From: Ianthella basta | Lineage: Eukaryota; Porifera; Demospongiae; Verongiida; Ianthellidae | Assembly: GCA_964019415.1 (NCBI GenBank) | Contig: OZ025883.1 | Coordinates: forward strand, 5,413,588-5,477,587 | Direction: 5' to 3' | Length of the DNA stretch: 64,000 nt | Shown here: positions 10,346 through 22,074 of the stretch, piece by piece | Layout of the letters: each line of letters begins with the position of its first letter | Position numbering within the stretch: position 1 is the stretch's first letter | The notes under the pieces: generated by a model | Seen by the model: the letters and a program-made list of their open reading frames with translations, nothing else | What the model was told of the DNA's origin: nothing | The model's database searches: none | Translations under genes and position numbers: made by a program

Positions 10346-10789
10346 TCATGCTGGCCGACCAGATTCCATCACATTGAGCCACACACATGTATAGCAATTA
10401 GTTATAAGTCTTACTTTACAGAATTTACTTATAATTATAAGTTAATGAAAGGAGACTTCAAATTCAATAACAACAAATACAGAAAGAACAAGTATTTTGA
10501 GTTTAAAAAATGTGGGGCTGCCGCCCCAACTCGAAATACTTGCTCCCTCTGGTCGCTGCTGTGTTATCAATGTACACTGTCATTAGCTATTGAAACTAAT
10601 TTTGTGTAGTTCATCAACACACTTGTGAACACACTTCATAGGCAAAAATTAACACAATTAATGATTGAAGCTGACACAAATAGAGTCAAAAAATATGGAC
10701 ACACATTTGCACAACGGCATAGTACATTAACTTACATACCTTATAAACCGTTTGCACATTCTAAGAGTTGCCAAAAACACATTCAAGTA
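10346..10789. repeat. array block duplicated at 17738-18160
   Basis: Starts gctggccgaccagattcc and contains the imperfect palindrome caagtattttgagtt...aactcgaaatacttg around a G+C-rich centre (about 10488-10545). The same order recurs at 17738-18160, supporting a block duplication. It is non-coding. Confidence 0.75.
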
Positions 10790-10800
10790 CACACACACAT

Positions 10801-10864
<64 letters not shown>

Positions 10865-10988
10865 ACACGCCCGCGCGCGCACACATAGTAGTACACAGCA
10901 GTGAAAGGATGAGAAGTGAGAAAACCTGCACTGTGACTAGTGCATGTTTGATTGATCTGTATATAACACAGTGCTACACTATAATGTA

Positions 10989-11062
<74 letters not shown>

Positions 11063-11120
11063 AGGTGTGTGTGTGCATGTGTGCAGGTGTGTGCACACAT
11101 GCTAGTGCTGTTTGTGCATG
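10790..11120. repeat. CA/TG fold-back cassette 2
   Basis: The (CA)n tract (about 10798-10866), the same core of about 95 bases with gtgactagtgcatgtttg, and a (TG)n tract (about 10990-11060), ending in the cassette arm at about 11087-11119. The left terminal arm seen in cassettes 1 and 3 is missing here. Confidence 0.7.
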
Positions 11121-11688
11121 TCTCCTAGCTATAGTGATGGAATTTATGAAGCCGTACTGATTGTGTGTGTCAGCATGATTATTCATCCTCGTGCAAGAGT
11201 GGGATAGTTTGCCTCACAACACGTATACTACTCAGCAAGTAACTTTAACGGAAGACAAAACACATTGAATTGCATGCATGAGGCACAGCCATGCAGTCTA
11301 ACTCCTCCAACATTACTGTGCCCTAACATATCATATTACTAGCTACTGGCCGCAGTGGTTAACATCATTGCAAGTTACGTACATGTGGGGTACTCAAGCA
11401 CGATTATGGTAAAATTAGTTTATTTCTACCTGCAAATTGCACCTTTTGCATATATCATAGCAGTCTTCTTTCTAGTAGCCCAAGTAACAAAATTGCATAT
11501 TGAAAGTAGAATAAATAAGCAAATTTCAAATGGTCAGATGTGCACATGTGTTGCTGCAGAATGCATGTATTTGATGCTGCATGCATACACGTACACCTGA
11601 TCACCCATATTTGCATTGCTGCTTAGGATATACATGCAAGTTCCCACCTAGAAAGTCAGATAATTAATGCACAGCACTATAGCTGTAC

Positions 11689-12483
11689 TCACTTCCTGGC
11701 GATGCAGCAGTATAGGTCTTTAGCCCTAGATTTTCTCACAGCATGGCTTCGCAAAGGATCTTTGATTTCAAACTCTTCCAGGTGCAGTCCAGCATCGGCA
11801 ATCCCATCCCTCGCATCCTTGTCTGTGATGTAATATGTTTGGTGTTCCTCCTTGCAGTCTGGAGCAATTACGTACTGAGTTAACCTGCCAGCTATCATAG
11901 CACACAAAAGCCCTCCATCTTTCAATACAGCACGAACATTCTTGAGACCCTGTACAAATTCTTCTTGCGTTTTGACAGCAGGAACGATTGAGCCACAGGC
12001 AATGACGACATCAAATCCACCATCAGGTATGACGGCTGGATCCAAGCCAACATTCTCCTGGTTGATATCGCAATGAACGACAGCAGATATCTTCCGACGA
12101 ACTTCTTCCTCTCTCTCTGACACTGCAAGTGAGTCCACCTCGCTCTCAGTCCCACCTTCACAGTGTTTCATTGCGTATTCAGCGACTGGCGTCCAGTTGA
12201 AGGCATCTGGGGATCTGTCTACCCAAAGCTGCACTTCCCTGTTGCAGGTATCTGCGAAGTCGCTGTGGACGATGCCCGCAACAAACGGAGCAGCAGTGAT
12301 GGCCAGTTGCAGTGAAGGACCTCCCCCCAGGTCGAGGAGGACCGCTTTGGAGGGATCCCAGTTGGCGTGGTACCTGTTAAGGAAGCTGAAGCAGTATTTC
12401 AGAGCTGGCCCTCTCTGTTCGGGTATTTGGAAGCGCTCCATTAGGTAGCGCCTGGCATCAAACTGAGCCTGCATTGTGTTCAA
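11689..12483 (-). CDS. NNMT/PNMT-type SAM methyltransferase, copy 4
   Basis: A 264-residue intact single-exon frame. The first Met (MNTMQAQF) adds three residues to the array consensus start MQAQFDARR. All family landmarks are present: LLDLGGGPSLQLAI, HSDFAD, NWTPVAEYAMKHCEGGTE, DINQENVGL (Q where other copies have K), FDVVIACGSI and GLLCAMIAGRLTQYVIAPD. It is close to copy 7 over residues 170-220 (CGSIVP, AMIAGR). The distance to copy 5 is one repeat unit of about 1.88 kb. The 3' flank (gtcagataattaatgcac) is shared with copies 5 and 7. Confidence 0.88.
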   Translation of the reverse strand: MNTMQAQFDARRYLMERFQIPEQRGPALKYCFSFLNRYHANWDPSKAVLLDLGGGPSLQLAITAAPFVAGIVHSDFADTCNREVQLWVDRSPDAFNWTPVAEYAMKHCEGGTESEVDSLAVSEREEEVRRKISAVVHCDINQENVGLDPAVIPDGGFDVVIACGSIVPAVKTQEEFVQGLKNVRAVLKDGGLLCAMIAGRLTQYVIAPDCKEEHQTYYITDKDARDGIADAGLHLEEFEIKDPLRSHAVRKSRAKDLYCCIARK

Positions 12484-12723
12484 CTAGAATTGACTGAAGC
12501 TGTGTGTGAATGGTGGCGACTTGTACCTACAAGTTTTCCGCTTTGGCAAGTCGCGGATTTACGGCTACTTGTACCGACAGCCCCTTTGCCTGCTTGGTAG
12601 CCATTTATGTGTAACATGAAACATGTCCAGACCTGATAGGAGTTCTTTCCCTGTTTGTGTCCTATATCATTATAATATTATTGTCAACTATGTGCCAGTA
12701 AACTAAGCCGTCTAAGAGACACA

Positions 12724-12751
12724 TGCAAACAGCGCTAGCATGTGTGCACAC

Positions 12752-12789
<38 letters not shown>

Positions 12790-12899
12790 ACACACATAGT
12801 AGTACATGTGCACGGCAGTGAAAGGCTTAAGAGGGCCTGCACTGTGACTAGTGCATGTTTGATTGATCTGTATATAACACAGTGCTATACTATAATGTA

Positions 12900-12947
<48 letters not shown>

Positions 12948-12974
12948 GTGTGCACACATGCTAGCGTTGTTTGC
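12724..12974. repeat. CA/TG fold-back cassette 3
   Basis: The most compact copy. Arms of about 38 bases (12724-12761 and about 12937-12974) are near-perfect inverted complements. They enclose (CA)n, the shared core and (TG)n, and the element lies just upstream of methyltransferase copy 4. Confidence 0.8.
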
Positions 12975-13564
12975 ACGTGTCTCTTATAGCTGCATGTAGT
13001 AATGGAATTTATGAAGCCATACTGAATGTGTACATGTGTGTCTGCATGATAATTCATCCTCGTGCAAGAGTGGGATAGTTTGCCTCACAACACGTATACT
13101 ACTCAGCAAGTAACTTTAACAAAAGACCCAACACATTGAATTGCATGCACGAGGCACAGCCATGCAGTCTAACTCCTCCAACTTTATAGTGCCCTAACTT
13201 ATATATCATATTACTAGCTACTGGCTGCAGTGGTTAACATCATTGCAAAGTTACATGCATGTGTGGTACTCAAGCACGATTATGGTGAAATTAGTTTATT
13301 TCTACCTGCAAATTGCACCTTTTGCATATATCATAGCGGTCTTCTTTTTGGTAGCCCAACTAACAAAATTGCATATTGAAAGTAGAATAAATAAGCAAAT
13401 TTCAAATGGTCAGATGTGCACATGTGTTGCTGCAGAATGCATGTATTTGATGCTGCATGCATACACGTACACCTGATCACCCATAATTGCATTGCTGCTT
13501 AGGATATACATGCAAGTTCCCACCTAGAAAGTCAGATAATTAATGCACAGCACTATAGCTGTAC

Positions 13565-14392
13565 TCACTTCCTGGCGATGCAGCAGTATAGGTCTTTGGC
13601 CCTAGATTTTCTCACAGCATGGCTTCGCAAAGGATCTTTGATTTCAAACTCTTCCAGGTGCAGTCCAGCATCGACAATTCCATCCCTCGCATCCTTGTCT
13701 GTGATGTAATATGTTTGGTGTTCCTCCTTGCAGTCTGGAGCAATTACGTACTGAGTTAACCTGCCGCATATCAGTGCACACAACAGCCCTCCATCTTTCA
13801 ATACAGCACGAACATTCTTGAGACCCTGTACAAATTCTTCTTGCGTTTTGACAGCAGAAGTGATTGAGGCACAGGCAATGACGACATCAAATCCACCATC
13901 AGGTATGACGGCTGGATCCAAGCCAACATTCTCCTTGTTGATGTCGCAATGAACGACAGCAGATATCTTCCGACGAACTTCTTCCTCCCTCTCTGACACG
14001 GCAAGTGAGTCCACCTCGCTCTCAGTCCCACCTTCACAGTGTTTCATTGCGTATTCAGCGACTGGCGTCCAGTTGAAGGCATCTGGGGATCTGTCTACCC
14101 AAAGCTGCACTTCCCTGTTGCAGGTATCTGCGAAGTCGCTGTGGACCATGCTCACAACAAACGGAGCTGCAGTGATGGCTAGTTGTAGTGAAGGACCACC
14201 TCCCAGTTCAAGGAGGACCGCCTTGGACCGATCCCAGTTGGCGTGGTACCTGCTGAAGAAGTTGAAACAGTATTTCAGTGGAGCGCCTCTCTGTTCGGGA
14301 ATTTGGTAGCGCTCCATCAGGTAGCGCCTAGCATCAAACGGAGATTGCATCACCTGGAGAGCCAGAGAGTGGGAAATGGTGGATTGCATCAC
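13565..14392 (-). CDS. NNMT/PNMT-type SAM methyltransferase, copy 5 (mosaic)
   Basis: A 275-residue intact frame. The array-consensus start is the Met at 14350 (MQSPFDARR), and the upstream 14 residues may be leader. The first third (HSLALQ, YQIPEQRGAPLKYCFNFFSRYH, VLLELGGG) and the 5' flank out to about 14700 match copy 1. From about residue 75 to the end (CASITSAVKTQ, ALICGRLTQYVIAPD, RSHAVRKSRAKD) it matches copies 2 and 4 instead, and the 3' flank matches copy 4. The switch lies near 14150-14170. This looks like an unequal crossover or conversion product. No catalytic landmark is lost, so it may be active. Confidence 0.88.
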   Translation of the reverse strand: MMQSTISHSLALQVMQSPFDARRYLMERYQIPEQRGAPLKYCFNFFSRYHANWDRSKAVLLELGGGPSLQLAITAAPFVVSMVHSDFADTCNREVQLWVDRSPDAFNWTPVAEYAMKHCEGGTESEVDSLAVSEREEEVRRKISAVVHCDINKENVGLDPAVIPDGGFDVVIACASITSAVKTQEEFVQGLKNVRAVLKDGGLLCALICGRLTQYVIAPDCKEEHQTYYITDKDARDGIVDAGLHLEEFEIKDPLRSHAVRKSRAKDLYCCIARK

Positions 14393-15941
14393 TTGGCGAT
14401 GACGTCATGGCAGTGAAGGAACCACTAGGGTGTCATATATGCCCTCAGTCTTGGATGACTACTGTGCCTACTGCTGCTATCTAGAGGGATGCCTCTGATG
14501 GACACTCATGATCAGATTGCAGCACAGGGAATACTTTGTCTGATGGCACGCTGCTGCATGCACGCACAGAACATGCATACGGAAGTAGCTAGCTAGCAAA
14601 GTAGGTGCATACGTATATATACAAGGAACTATTGACATAGACCTGCATGTGTCTGTACAGTAGAACACAGCTAGGCAAAAGTATCATAGCTATATATCAT
14701 CGATCTATAGATCCACTAGCTAAAATCTGTTCAAATCTTTGTGTTAACGTTGTGTCAGTGCATGCACAGATATGATGCTACCTAATGCCGGCACACTCTG
14801 TTGCAAATTACATTGAAGCTAACTCTGAATTAATTAATCCAGAGCTAGCTTCAATGTAATTTAGTCATATAGTGGTATTCGAGCGTATATACATAGTACA
14901 ATCATTGTGTCTACATTTCATTATTTCTGCCTGCAAATTGCATTATGTGTCTATATATTACTGCCAACGGTTTTCCTTTAGGTAGCATAATATGAAAGTA
15001 TAGCAACTAGTATAATAGTAAATTTCAAATGGTCAGATATCCACGTGCATGTACAGTGTGTTGCTGCAGAGTGCACGCGTATTTGATGCTGCATGCATAC
15101 ATGTACACCTGATTACCCATAAGTGCATTGCTGCTAAGGTAAATTCATAATGATATACTATATGAGTCGCTCAATATTATAAACAATGAACAATAGAAAT
15201 GAAGTCTGATTGACATTTACTGGCCAGCTTCAATCACACAAAGTGTGATGAAGGGACATATCCCTCAATCTTGAGCATTCATGAATTATAATCACCATAT
15301 AAATGTTGACAGATGTCATCATTATCAATTATACCAGACAATGTTAACATCCCGTGATATTTCTATATACAGGCAGTACACATGTGTGCCTATTGTAATT
15401 GTTTGGTTATTGTTACAGTAATACTGTTATTATTAAATCTACGAGTAAGCGTTGCGCCCGCTCCGCATCGCGTTGCCTAGTGAACAACGCAGGCCATCCA
15501 TCACCATTTGGGTGATTGAGGCTGGGTGACATTGCCTGGGTATAGTACTGATCGTGTTTGCACTGATGTTGTCCACTGTCATGCACTAGCCAAGAACGCT
15601 AACAGCTAATGTACCCAAATAGCCAAACAGAAATACTCTCGCACCGATAGCCAGAGCAGCTCCCTCGCACCAGAAAATACCAGTAAGCTTCTGCGCAAGC
15701 GTGCGTCGCGCCTTGGAGACCCAACCTGAGGTGCGCAGAGTGTCTAAGAGACGGCTGGCTGCTGGGCACATGCGCACTGCCAAAGCGGCCATGTTTGCGG
15801 TTACGTCATTGCATCGTCCAATCACGAACGCACAGACTAGAAAAGATTAAATATATTAAGGATTAAGGATAAGGATAACTATGAAACTATTCTGAATTCA
15901 ACCAATAAAGTCTGATAATTAATGTACAGCACAAGCTGTAC
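14393..15941. other. spacer between copies 5 and 6, paralogue of 5842-8263
   Basis: The same landmarks occur in the same order as the copy 1-2 spacer, without the 607-base insertion. A small local inverted repeat (gctaactctgaattaattaatccagagctagc) lies near 14817-14848. The 15586-15825 short frame is the sister of 7879-8088. Confidence 0.7.
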
Positions 15942-16473
15942 TCACTTCCTGGCGATGCAGCAGTATAGGTTTTTAGGCCTAGAAATTTTCACAGCATGGA
16001 TTCGAATAAGTTCTTTGATTTCAAACTCTTCCAAGTGCAGTCCAGCATCGGCAATTCCCTTTCTCGCATCCTTGTCTGTGATGTAATGTGTTTGGTATTC
16101 CTCCTTGCAGTCTGGAGCAATTACGTACTGAGTTAACCTGCCGCATATCAGTGTGCACAACAGCCCTCCATCTTTCAATACAGCACGAACATTCTTGAGA
16201 CCCTGTACAAATTCTTCCTGCATTTTGACAGCACAAGTGATTGAGCCAAAGGCAACGACGACATCAAATCCACCATCAGGTATGACGGTTGGATCCAAGC
16301 CAACATTCTCCCTTTTGATATTGCAATGAACGACAGCAGATATATTTCAACGAACTTCTTTCTCTCTCTCTGACACGGCAAGTGAGTCCACCTCGCTCTC
16401 AGTCGCACCTTCACAGTGTTTCATTGTGTATTCAGCGACTGGCGTCCAGTTGAAGGCATCTGGGGATCTGTCT
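15942..16473 (-). pseudogene. methyltransferase relic, copy 6 (N-terminal half replaced)
   Basis: The 3' part of the gene is recognisable (LDPTVIPDGGFDVVVAF, LKNVRAVLKDGGLL, EEFEIKEL, NLYCCIARK). An in-frame stop interrupts the region before NISAVVHCN. The match ends abruptly at about 16473, within the codons for the DRSPDAFNW region. Beyond lies unrelated retroelement-like sequence. SAM motif I is gone, so this copy cannot work as an enzyme. It holds the place of copy 2 in the duplicated block. Confidence 0.88.
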
Positions 16474-17540
16474 GTGAGAATCAAAATGGCTGCCGGTCTC
16501 ATGAGCCTGTGAGTCTTGAGTTGTTCATCTCGATCGCATTGATCCCCTTGATTCGCTTTTTCAGGCCTGAATCATGCCGGTTTGCTGCCGATGTAACGGT
16601 AGCGGCAGATGCAGGAATTGTTCTTGTTCCAGATCCGGGATTAACTGTTTCGATTGCCTACCGCTGAAAAGACAACGTTGCGAGAACACCCGTGGCCACC
16701 TGCAACAGGGCGTACCAGAGAACACCAGAGCAGAGACAGCTGCCCAAGCTCAGTGAGCACTGACTGGGGACACTGAAGAGACCCGACCGGATGGGACCCC
16801 ACTGGGTGACACCCGACAGGGCGGAGCAGCGGGATGTGGCACGAGGGACACGGTGGCCAGGTCAGGTGAGGCTAAACCCACTGAGAATGGAGAAAGTGGA
16901 GAGCAAAGTATACCCCCCTATGAACCTGCATGCTCCCCCGACTGTGCCCAACTTTGGGGCTGCTGTGACGAGCCCACAATGTGTGCTAAGGTCACTGACT
17001 GTTACAGTGAGGTCATCCACTGGAAGAGGAATGTCTTCAGGGTCCTTTCAGGGAGAGTTGGGAAGGCTTTTGTAAGTGAAAAGGCCAACTCTTTCTGGCC
17101 TTTGCCGAGGAGACCAGAATGGAGTCTTTTGCCCTTACTGCTGCCGCGATCCTCCCACACCCTTTGCTCCAGAAGCCACATATGGGGTCAATGGCAAAAG
17201 ATCATGTCCAGTGCCTGGACAGAAGGTTACAAATGTGGCTTAAGGGTGATGTGGAAGGACTGCTTGCCGAGTCCTGTACAATCCAGCAGCGACTCGGGGC
17301 ACACAAGACATCAGACTAGGGCACAGATGCAGCAAGGCTCTTCTCGAACCTAATGAAGAAAGGGAAGGTGAAAGATGCCTTGCGCCTCCTCTCAGATGAC
17401 CCAAAGGGTGCACCTCTTCCCCTGGACTTAGTCCTCAATGCAGATGAAGGCACTGATCGAGACTGTCAAGGAAGCACTTCACAAGAAGTTCCCATCAAGA
17501 AGACCAGTGGTGAATGCAGCACTTCAAGCGGACAAGCTTG
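16474..17540 (+). mobile_element. broken retroelement ORF fragment inserted in methyltransferase copy 6
   Basis: Broken coding pieces in more than one frame. They include a cysteine-rich start (MPVCCRCNGSGRCRNCSC, NCLP), then HWKRNVFRVLSGRVGKAF, LLQKPHMGSMAKDH and GKVKDALRLLSDDPKGAPL. From memory, this series of motifs precedes reverse transcriptase domains in high-copy cnidarian and sponge retroelements. The reverse transcriptase itself is absent. Exact family (non-LTR or otherwise) cannot be told from this piece. After 17540 the array flank (cctataacat...gtgccagtaaac) resumes, so the fragment replaced the 5' half of copy 6 and its promoter. Confidence 0.6.
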
Positions 17541-17737
17541 AACAGCCTATAACATATTGTCAACTATGTGCCAGTAAACCTGTCTGTGTCTCTGTGTGTA
17601 CTTAAGGATGCTGTGGAGTTGTATATGCAGTCCTGCTTGTGCTTGATTTTGTTGAGAATCTTTCCTGTGCACTGTTCGATTGGTTGACTGTCTCGGAGAG
17701 AAGCCCGGACGAGAAAGAGCAACGTTACACATGCATG

Positions 17738-18218
17738 CTGGCCGACCAGATTCCATCACGTTGAGGCACACTCATATATAGCAATTAAGTCTTACTGTAC
17801 AGAATTTACTTATAATTTTATGTTAATGAAAGGGGACATTCAAATTCAATAGCAACACATACAGAAAAAACAAGTATTTTGAGTTAAAAACCGTGGGGCT
17901 GCCTCCCCAACTCGAAATACTTGCTCCCTCCGGTTACTGCTGTGTTATCAATGTATAGTAGTTATTGCAACAAATTTTGTGTAATTCATCAACACACTTC
18001 ATATATATAGGCAAGAATGAACACAAATGATTGAAGCTGACACAAATAGAGTCAAAAATATCGACACACATTTACACAATGGCATAGTACATTAACTTAC
18101 ATACCTTACACATGCACAGTTTGCACATTCTCAGAGTTGCCAAAAATGCAATCAAGTACACACACACACACGCGCGTGCGCGTGTGCAGGTGTGCACACA
18201 TGCTAGCGCTGTTTGCAT
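17738..18218. repeat. second copy of the 10346-10789 block with half a CA/TG cassette
   Basis: The block matches 10346-10789 including its palindrome, and ends in a short (CA)n, cgcgcgtgcgcgtg and the right arm only of the CA/TG cassette (about 18185-18218). The core and one arm of the cassette are deleted here. Confidence 0.7.
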
Positions 18219-18604
18219 ATGTCTAACTTATATCAACTAACTTATATCATATTACTAGCTACTGGCTGCAGTGGTTAACATCGTTGCAAAGTTACGTACA
18301 TGTGTGGTACTCAAGCACGATTATGGTAAAATTAGTTATTTCTACATGCAAATTGCACCTTTTGCATATATCATAGCGGTCTTCTTTCTGGTAGCCCAAC
18401 TAACAAAATTGCATATTGAAAATAGAATAAATAAGCAAATTTCAAATGGTCGGATGTGCACATGTGTTGCTGCAGAATGCATGTACTTGATGCTGCATGC
18501 ATACACGTACACCTGATCACCCATAATTGCATTGCTGCTAAGGATATACATGCAAGTTCCCACCTAGAAAGTCAGATAATTAATGCACAGCACTATAGCT
18601 GTAC

Positions 18605-19390
18605 TCACTTCCTGGCGATGCAGCAGTATAGGTCTTTAGCCCTAGATTTTCTCACAGCATGGCTTCGCAAAGGATCTTTGATTTCAAACTCTTCCAGGTG
18701 CAGTCCAGCATCGGCAATCCCATCCCTCGCATCCTTGTCTGTGATGTAATATGTTTGGTGTTCCTCCTTGCAGTCTGGAGCAACTACGTACTGAGTTAAC
18801 CTGCCAGCTATCATAGCACACAAAAGCCCTCCATCTTTCAATACAGCACGAACATTCTTGAGACCCTGTACAAATTCTTCCTGCGTTTTGACACCAGGAA
18901 CGATTGAGCCACAGGCAATGACGACATCAAATCCACCATCAGGTATGACGGCTGGATCCAAGCCAACATTCTCCTTGTTGATGTCGCAATGAACGACAGC
19001 AGATATCTTCCGACGAACTTCTTCCTCCCTCTCTGACACGGCAAGTGAGTCCACCTCGCTCTCAGTCGCACCTTCACAGTGTTTCATTGCGTATTCAGCG
19101 ACTGGCGTCCAGTTGAAGGCATCTGGGGATCTGTCTACCCAAAGCTGCACTTCCCTGTTGCAGGTATCTGCGAAGTCGCTGTGGACGATGCCCGCTACAA
19201 ACGGAGCTGCAGTGATGGCTAGTTGTAGTGAAGGACCACCCCCCAGCTCGAGGAGGACCGCTTTGGAGGGATCCCAGTTGGCGTGGTACCTGTTAAGGAA
19301 GCTGAAACAGTATTTCAGAGCTGGTCCTCTTAGTTCGGGGATTTGGTAGCGCTCCATTAGGTAGCGCCTAGCATCAAACTGAGACTGCAT
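18605..19390 (-). CDS. NNMT/PNMT-type SAM methyltransferase, copy 7
   Basis: A 261-residue intact frame starting MQSQFDARRYLMERYQ. It is a mosaic: PALKYCFSFLNRYHANWDPSK is like copy 4, VLLELGGGPSLQLAI and its neutral sites are like copies 1 and 5, and CGSIVPGVKTQ with AMIAGRLTQYVVAPD is like copy 4. Every SAM-binding landmark is kept. It has the highest coordinates in the array. Its 5' flank diverges soon after the start (nggccgcgagatatacc), so its promoter is not the one shared by copies 2 and 4. Confidence 0.88.
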   Translation of the reverse strand: MQSQFDARRYLMERYQIPELRGPALKYCFSFLNRYHANWDPSKAVLLELGGGPSLQLAITAAPFVAGIVHSDFADTCNREVQLWVDRSPDAFNWTPVAEYAMKHCEGATESEVDSLAVSEREEEVRRKISAVVHCDINKENVGLDPAVIPDGGFDVVIACGSIVPGVKTQEEFVQGLKNVRAVLKDGGLLCAMIAGRLTQYVVAPDCKEEHQTYYITDKDARDGIADAGLHLEEFEIKDPLRSHAVRKSRAKDLYCCIARK

Positions 19391-19799
19391 CGTGTTCGAC
19401 TAGAAATGACCGTGAAGCTGTGTGTGAATGGCCGCGAGATATACCGACAAACGGGATCAACCGTAGTATACGGACGCGCTCGCGTGAGGTCACTTTACAG
19501 CTGCTGTGCATGTTCTTTGCATAGAGTCACCTGAGGTGTATAAAAATATTCATAACCTGTTGTGCATATTATTATTGCAGTGTGTCAAGTTTAACGATAT
19601 TCATTAGTAATTAATAAAATTCATAGGTGGTGGTGTTTCTATCAGACAGTGCGGTAGCGTTGTCTGTAGGGATGGTGGTGGTTGTTTGTATACTGTAATA
19701 CAAACGGAAAGTAGCGCTACTCCTGAACAGTAGAACGTACCGGCACAAGAAACCGCCTACAACGAAGAGAGGCTGTACAGTATACAGAGCTAGCCTTAC

Positions 19800-20195
19800 T
19801 TTGGCGCACAAGCGCGCCGTCGTGTAGAAAGCGTCGAAGCCTTTTTCCGTGTTTCGTCTTCTTATATTCTTCTTCTCCGTCAGCTGTAACTCGCGAACCA
19901 TAGGGAGTAAGAGAATAATTTACCCAGCGCTTTGGACGGGTAAGTTCCTTTTGTAGGTTAGATGGCCCCGCGAACAAGTCCACAAATGGAGGTTCCCAGA
20001 CCTTGGGGAGGTGGCTCTGAGAGAAAGACGCCATCTTACGCTGACGTAACTACACGTTTTAGACACGGTTTTCGGCCTAATCCACTTACAGTTGTTATTC
20101 AATAGTTCGTCAACGCGGTCAGGTGACCGTTCCATGCTGCAGACGGGACATGCTTCGACCGACAGTCGCCCGCGCCATTTAGCAGACATTTTCAA
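19800..20195 (-). CDS. two possible first exons of an unknown gene
   Basis: Two open stretches, each starting well and ending at a donor-like site. The first is 20195 to about 20090 (MKMSAKWRGRLSVEACPVC, donor act/gtaagt). The second is 20034 to 19800 (aagATGGCGTC start context, MASFSQSHLPKVWEPPFVD, donor aaa/gtaagg). I recognise no domain, and the rest of any such gene would have to lie across the methyltransferase array. They could be alternative promoters, or chance. Confidence 0.22.
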
Positions 20196-20689
20196 TTATA
20201 ATAATAATTGATCTTATTTAATGTGGGGAACCTTTAGCCAGAAGGCTACTCTTCCAGGCACCCACAACACATGCATAGTACAAACAACACAGACACGCAT
20301 ACAGTAAATCAGTTTGTTATTTGTTCAGTGGGGCTGTTTGTTGTCTGGGGGGTGCTGCCACTGAAAACTTCTCTGCCATGGTCTGGGCTTGAGCTTGAGC
20401 CGGAAGCATCCCATAATCATGGATCTTGAATTGTGTGCTTCAGCTCCAGACCACCAGCACCCCCATTACTGCATGGTTGCTTCCGGCCGTCATTTCCGCG
20501 TTCGTTTGGTGGTGCAGAGCTAGCTGTGACTTCTGGTTCCACTCCACAATCACCCTGCATTCAACGATATGTAGGTATGGTGCAACTCTCTTGCATGCAG
20601 GTAGGGGCCATACATCTATGGTGTGGGTGTGGGTATATGTAGAGCCCTCTAGACAGGGGGTCAGAGTGGCAGTGAAATATGATTGGGAT

Positions 20690-20825
20690 AGAGGGTTGAA
20701 AACCTTGCTGACGTTTCAACCAGAAGCTCTGGTCGAAACGTCGGCAAGGTTTTCAATTCTGTTGTGAAGCTGGTATTGGAGAACCAACCCTTTCTGATGC
20801 CTTAGCCAGCTGAGAATCCCTCACT
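20690..20825. mobile_element. palindromic remnant of Penelope-like element terminus
   Basis: Contains the same terminal sequence as the element at 995-2714, but folded. ttgaaaaccttgctgacg...tctggtcgaaacgtcggc forms a palindrome of about 60 bases. It then continues tgttgtgaagctggtatt...ctgagaatccctcacttca exactly as the right terminus does. There is no coding region. The hammerhead-like first core box is lost from this copy. Confidence 0.8.
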
Positions 20826-20869
20826 TCAGACCAGCCATTGTCCATGTGCAATTTGCATTCCATAATAAA

Positions 20870-22074
20870 CAGGGATGTGTAGAAATGTTTCCTCCAAAAA
20901 CAAGGGTAGATGTAGGGATGGTGCAGTGTGCCTCAAGGGCATGGCAAACCACCTGGTGGAAAAACCGTAGGAACAAGGAGTGCATGCAAAGTGGGGGGCC
21001 AGCCGGTACATGCAAAACCAAGGTCATTAACATTCGCTAACTTTGAATACATTAAAATATTTGCACCATCCCTACATCTGGCAACATTTTGCCATGCCTC
21101 ATACTACTGCACACCCATGCATTTCAGCTTCCTCTTCACACCTTCAGGTACAGCCTTACAATTTGCCCATCTCTCTGCTTTGCTGTGCTCCATCTTCCCT
21201 TAAAACTTTCACCAGGTTTAGCTCTGCAAATTGCTTGCTACTCAATCCCCTTGGCTGCACGTGCTTTAGAATCTATATAGGATCTCCTAGATTCTAGGAC
21301 TCTTCCAAATTATTACGTTTTTCCATGCAAATCTCATTTGCAAGCTCCTTATTCTTGGGTTATTATGCAGCTACGTATCTCACTCTGCCATGAGACCCCG
21401 GTAAACCACTAAGCTGAGCTGCAGTGTCAATGCTTACCAGAGCTGTACACTATATCGCTGCCTGCAAACCAGCACACCCACTTTCATGCCTATGTTTAGC
21501 TCCAGGCCAGCCCAAACATTGTACACTTCACTGCCAATAATGCTTGTGAAGTTCATACTCCATATATGTACATCCAGGTAGCTAGTGTCTTACAGCATAT
21601 CAGAATGCACCTGTACATGCATGCACCACGGTTTACACCAGACCCTGCAATTGCTATATAGCTGTACGGCCTTCCTCATCAGAGCTTTAGTCATGTACAT
21701 GGGTGTATGCATGCAGCTTGGTGATATGTACATGGGAAGATGCATAGCTGGAATGGAAATGCAATTTTAGCCATGTATGGCAGGCCTTATTATTGCACAC
21801 TCACAATTGCACATCAATGCAGGTGGAGAAGTAGAGGATGGTAGCAAAACCGCAAGTGCAGCAAAATGTTGCCAGATGTAGGGATGGTGCAAATGTATTC
21901 AAAGTTAGCGAATGTTAATGACCTTTTTTTGTATGTACCAGCTGGCCCCCCACTTTGCATGCACTCCTTGTTCCTACGGTTTTTACGCCAGGTGGTTTGC
22001 TATGCCCTTGAGGCACACTGCACCATCCCTACATCTACCCTTGTTTTTGGAGGAAACATTTTTACACACCCTTC
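20870..22074. mobile_element. non-autonomous element with long terminal inverted repeats
   Basis: Arms of about 220 bases (20870-21092 and about 21859-22074) are inverted near-copies. They carry landmark ggtagatgtagggatggtg near the tips and caaagttagcgaatg inside. About 770 bases of A+T-rich, non-coding sequence lie between them. No clear target duplication was found by eye. Arm identity looks high, so the element is not very old. Confidence 0.78.
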
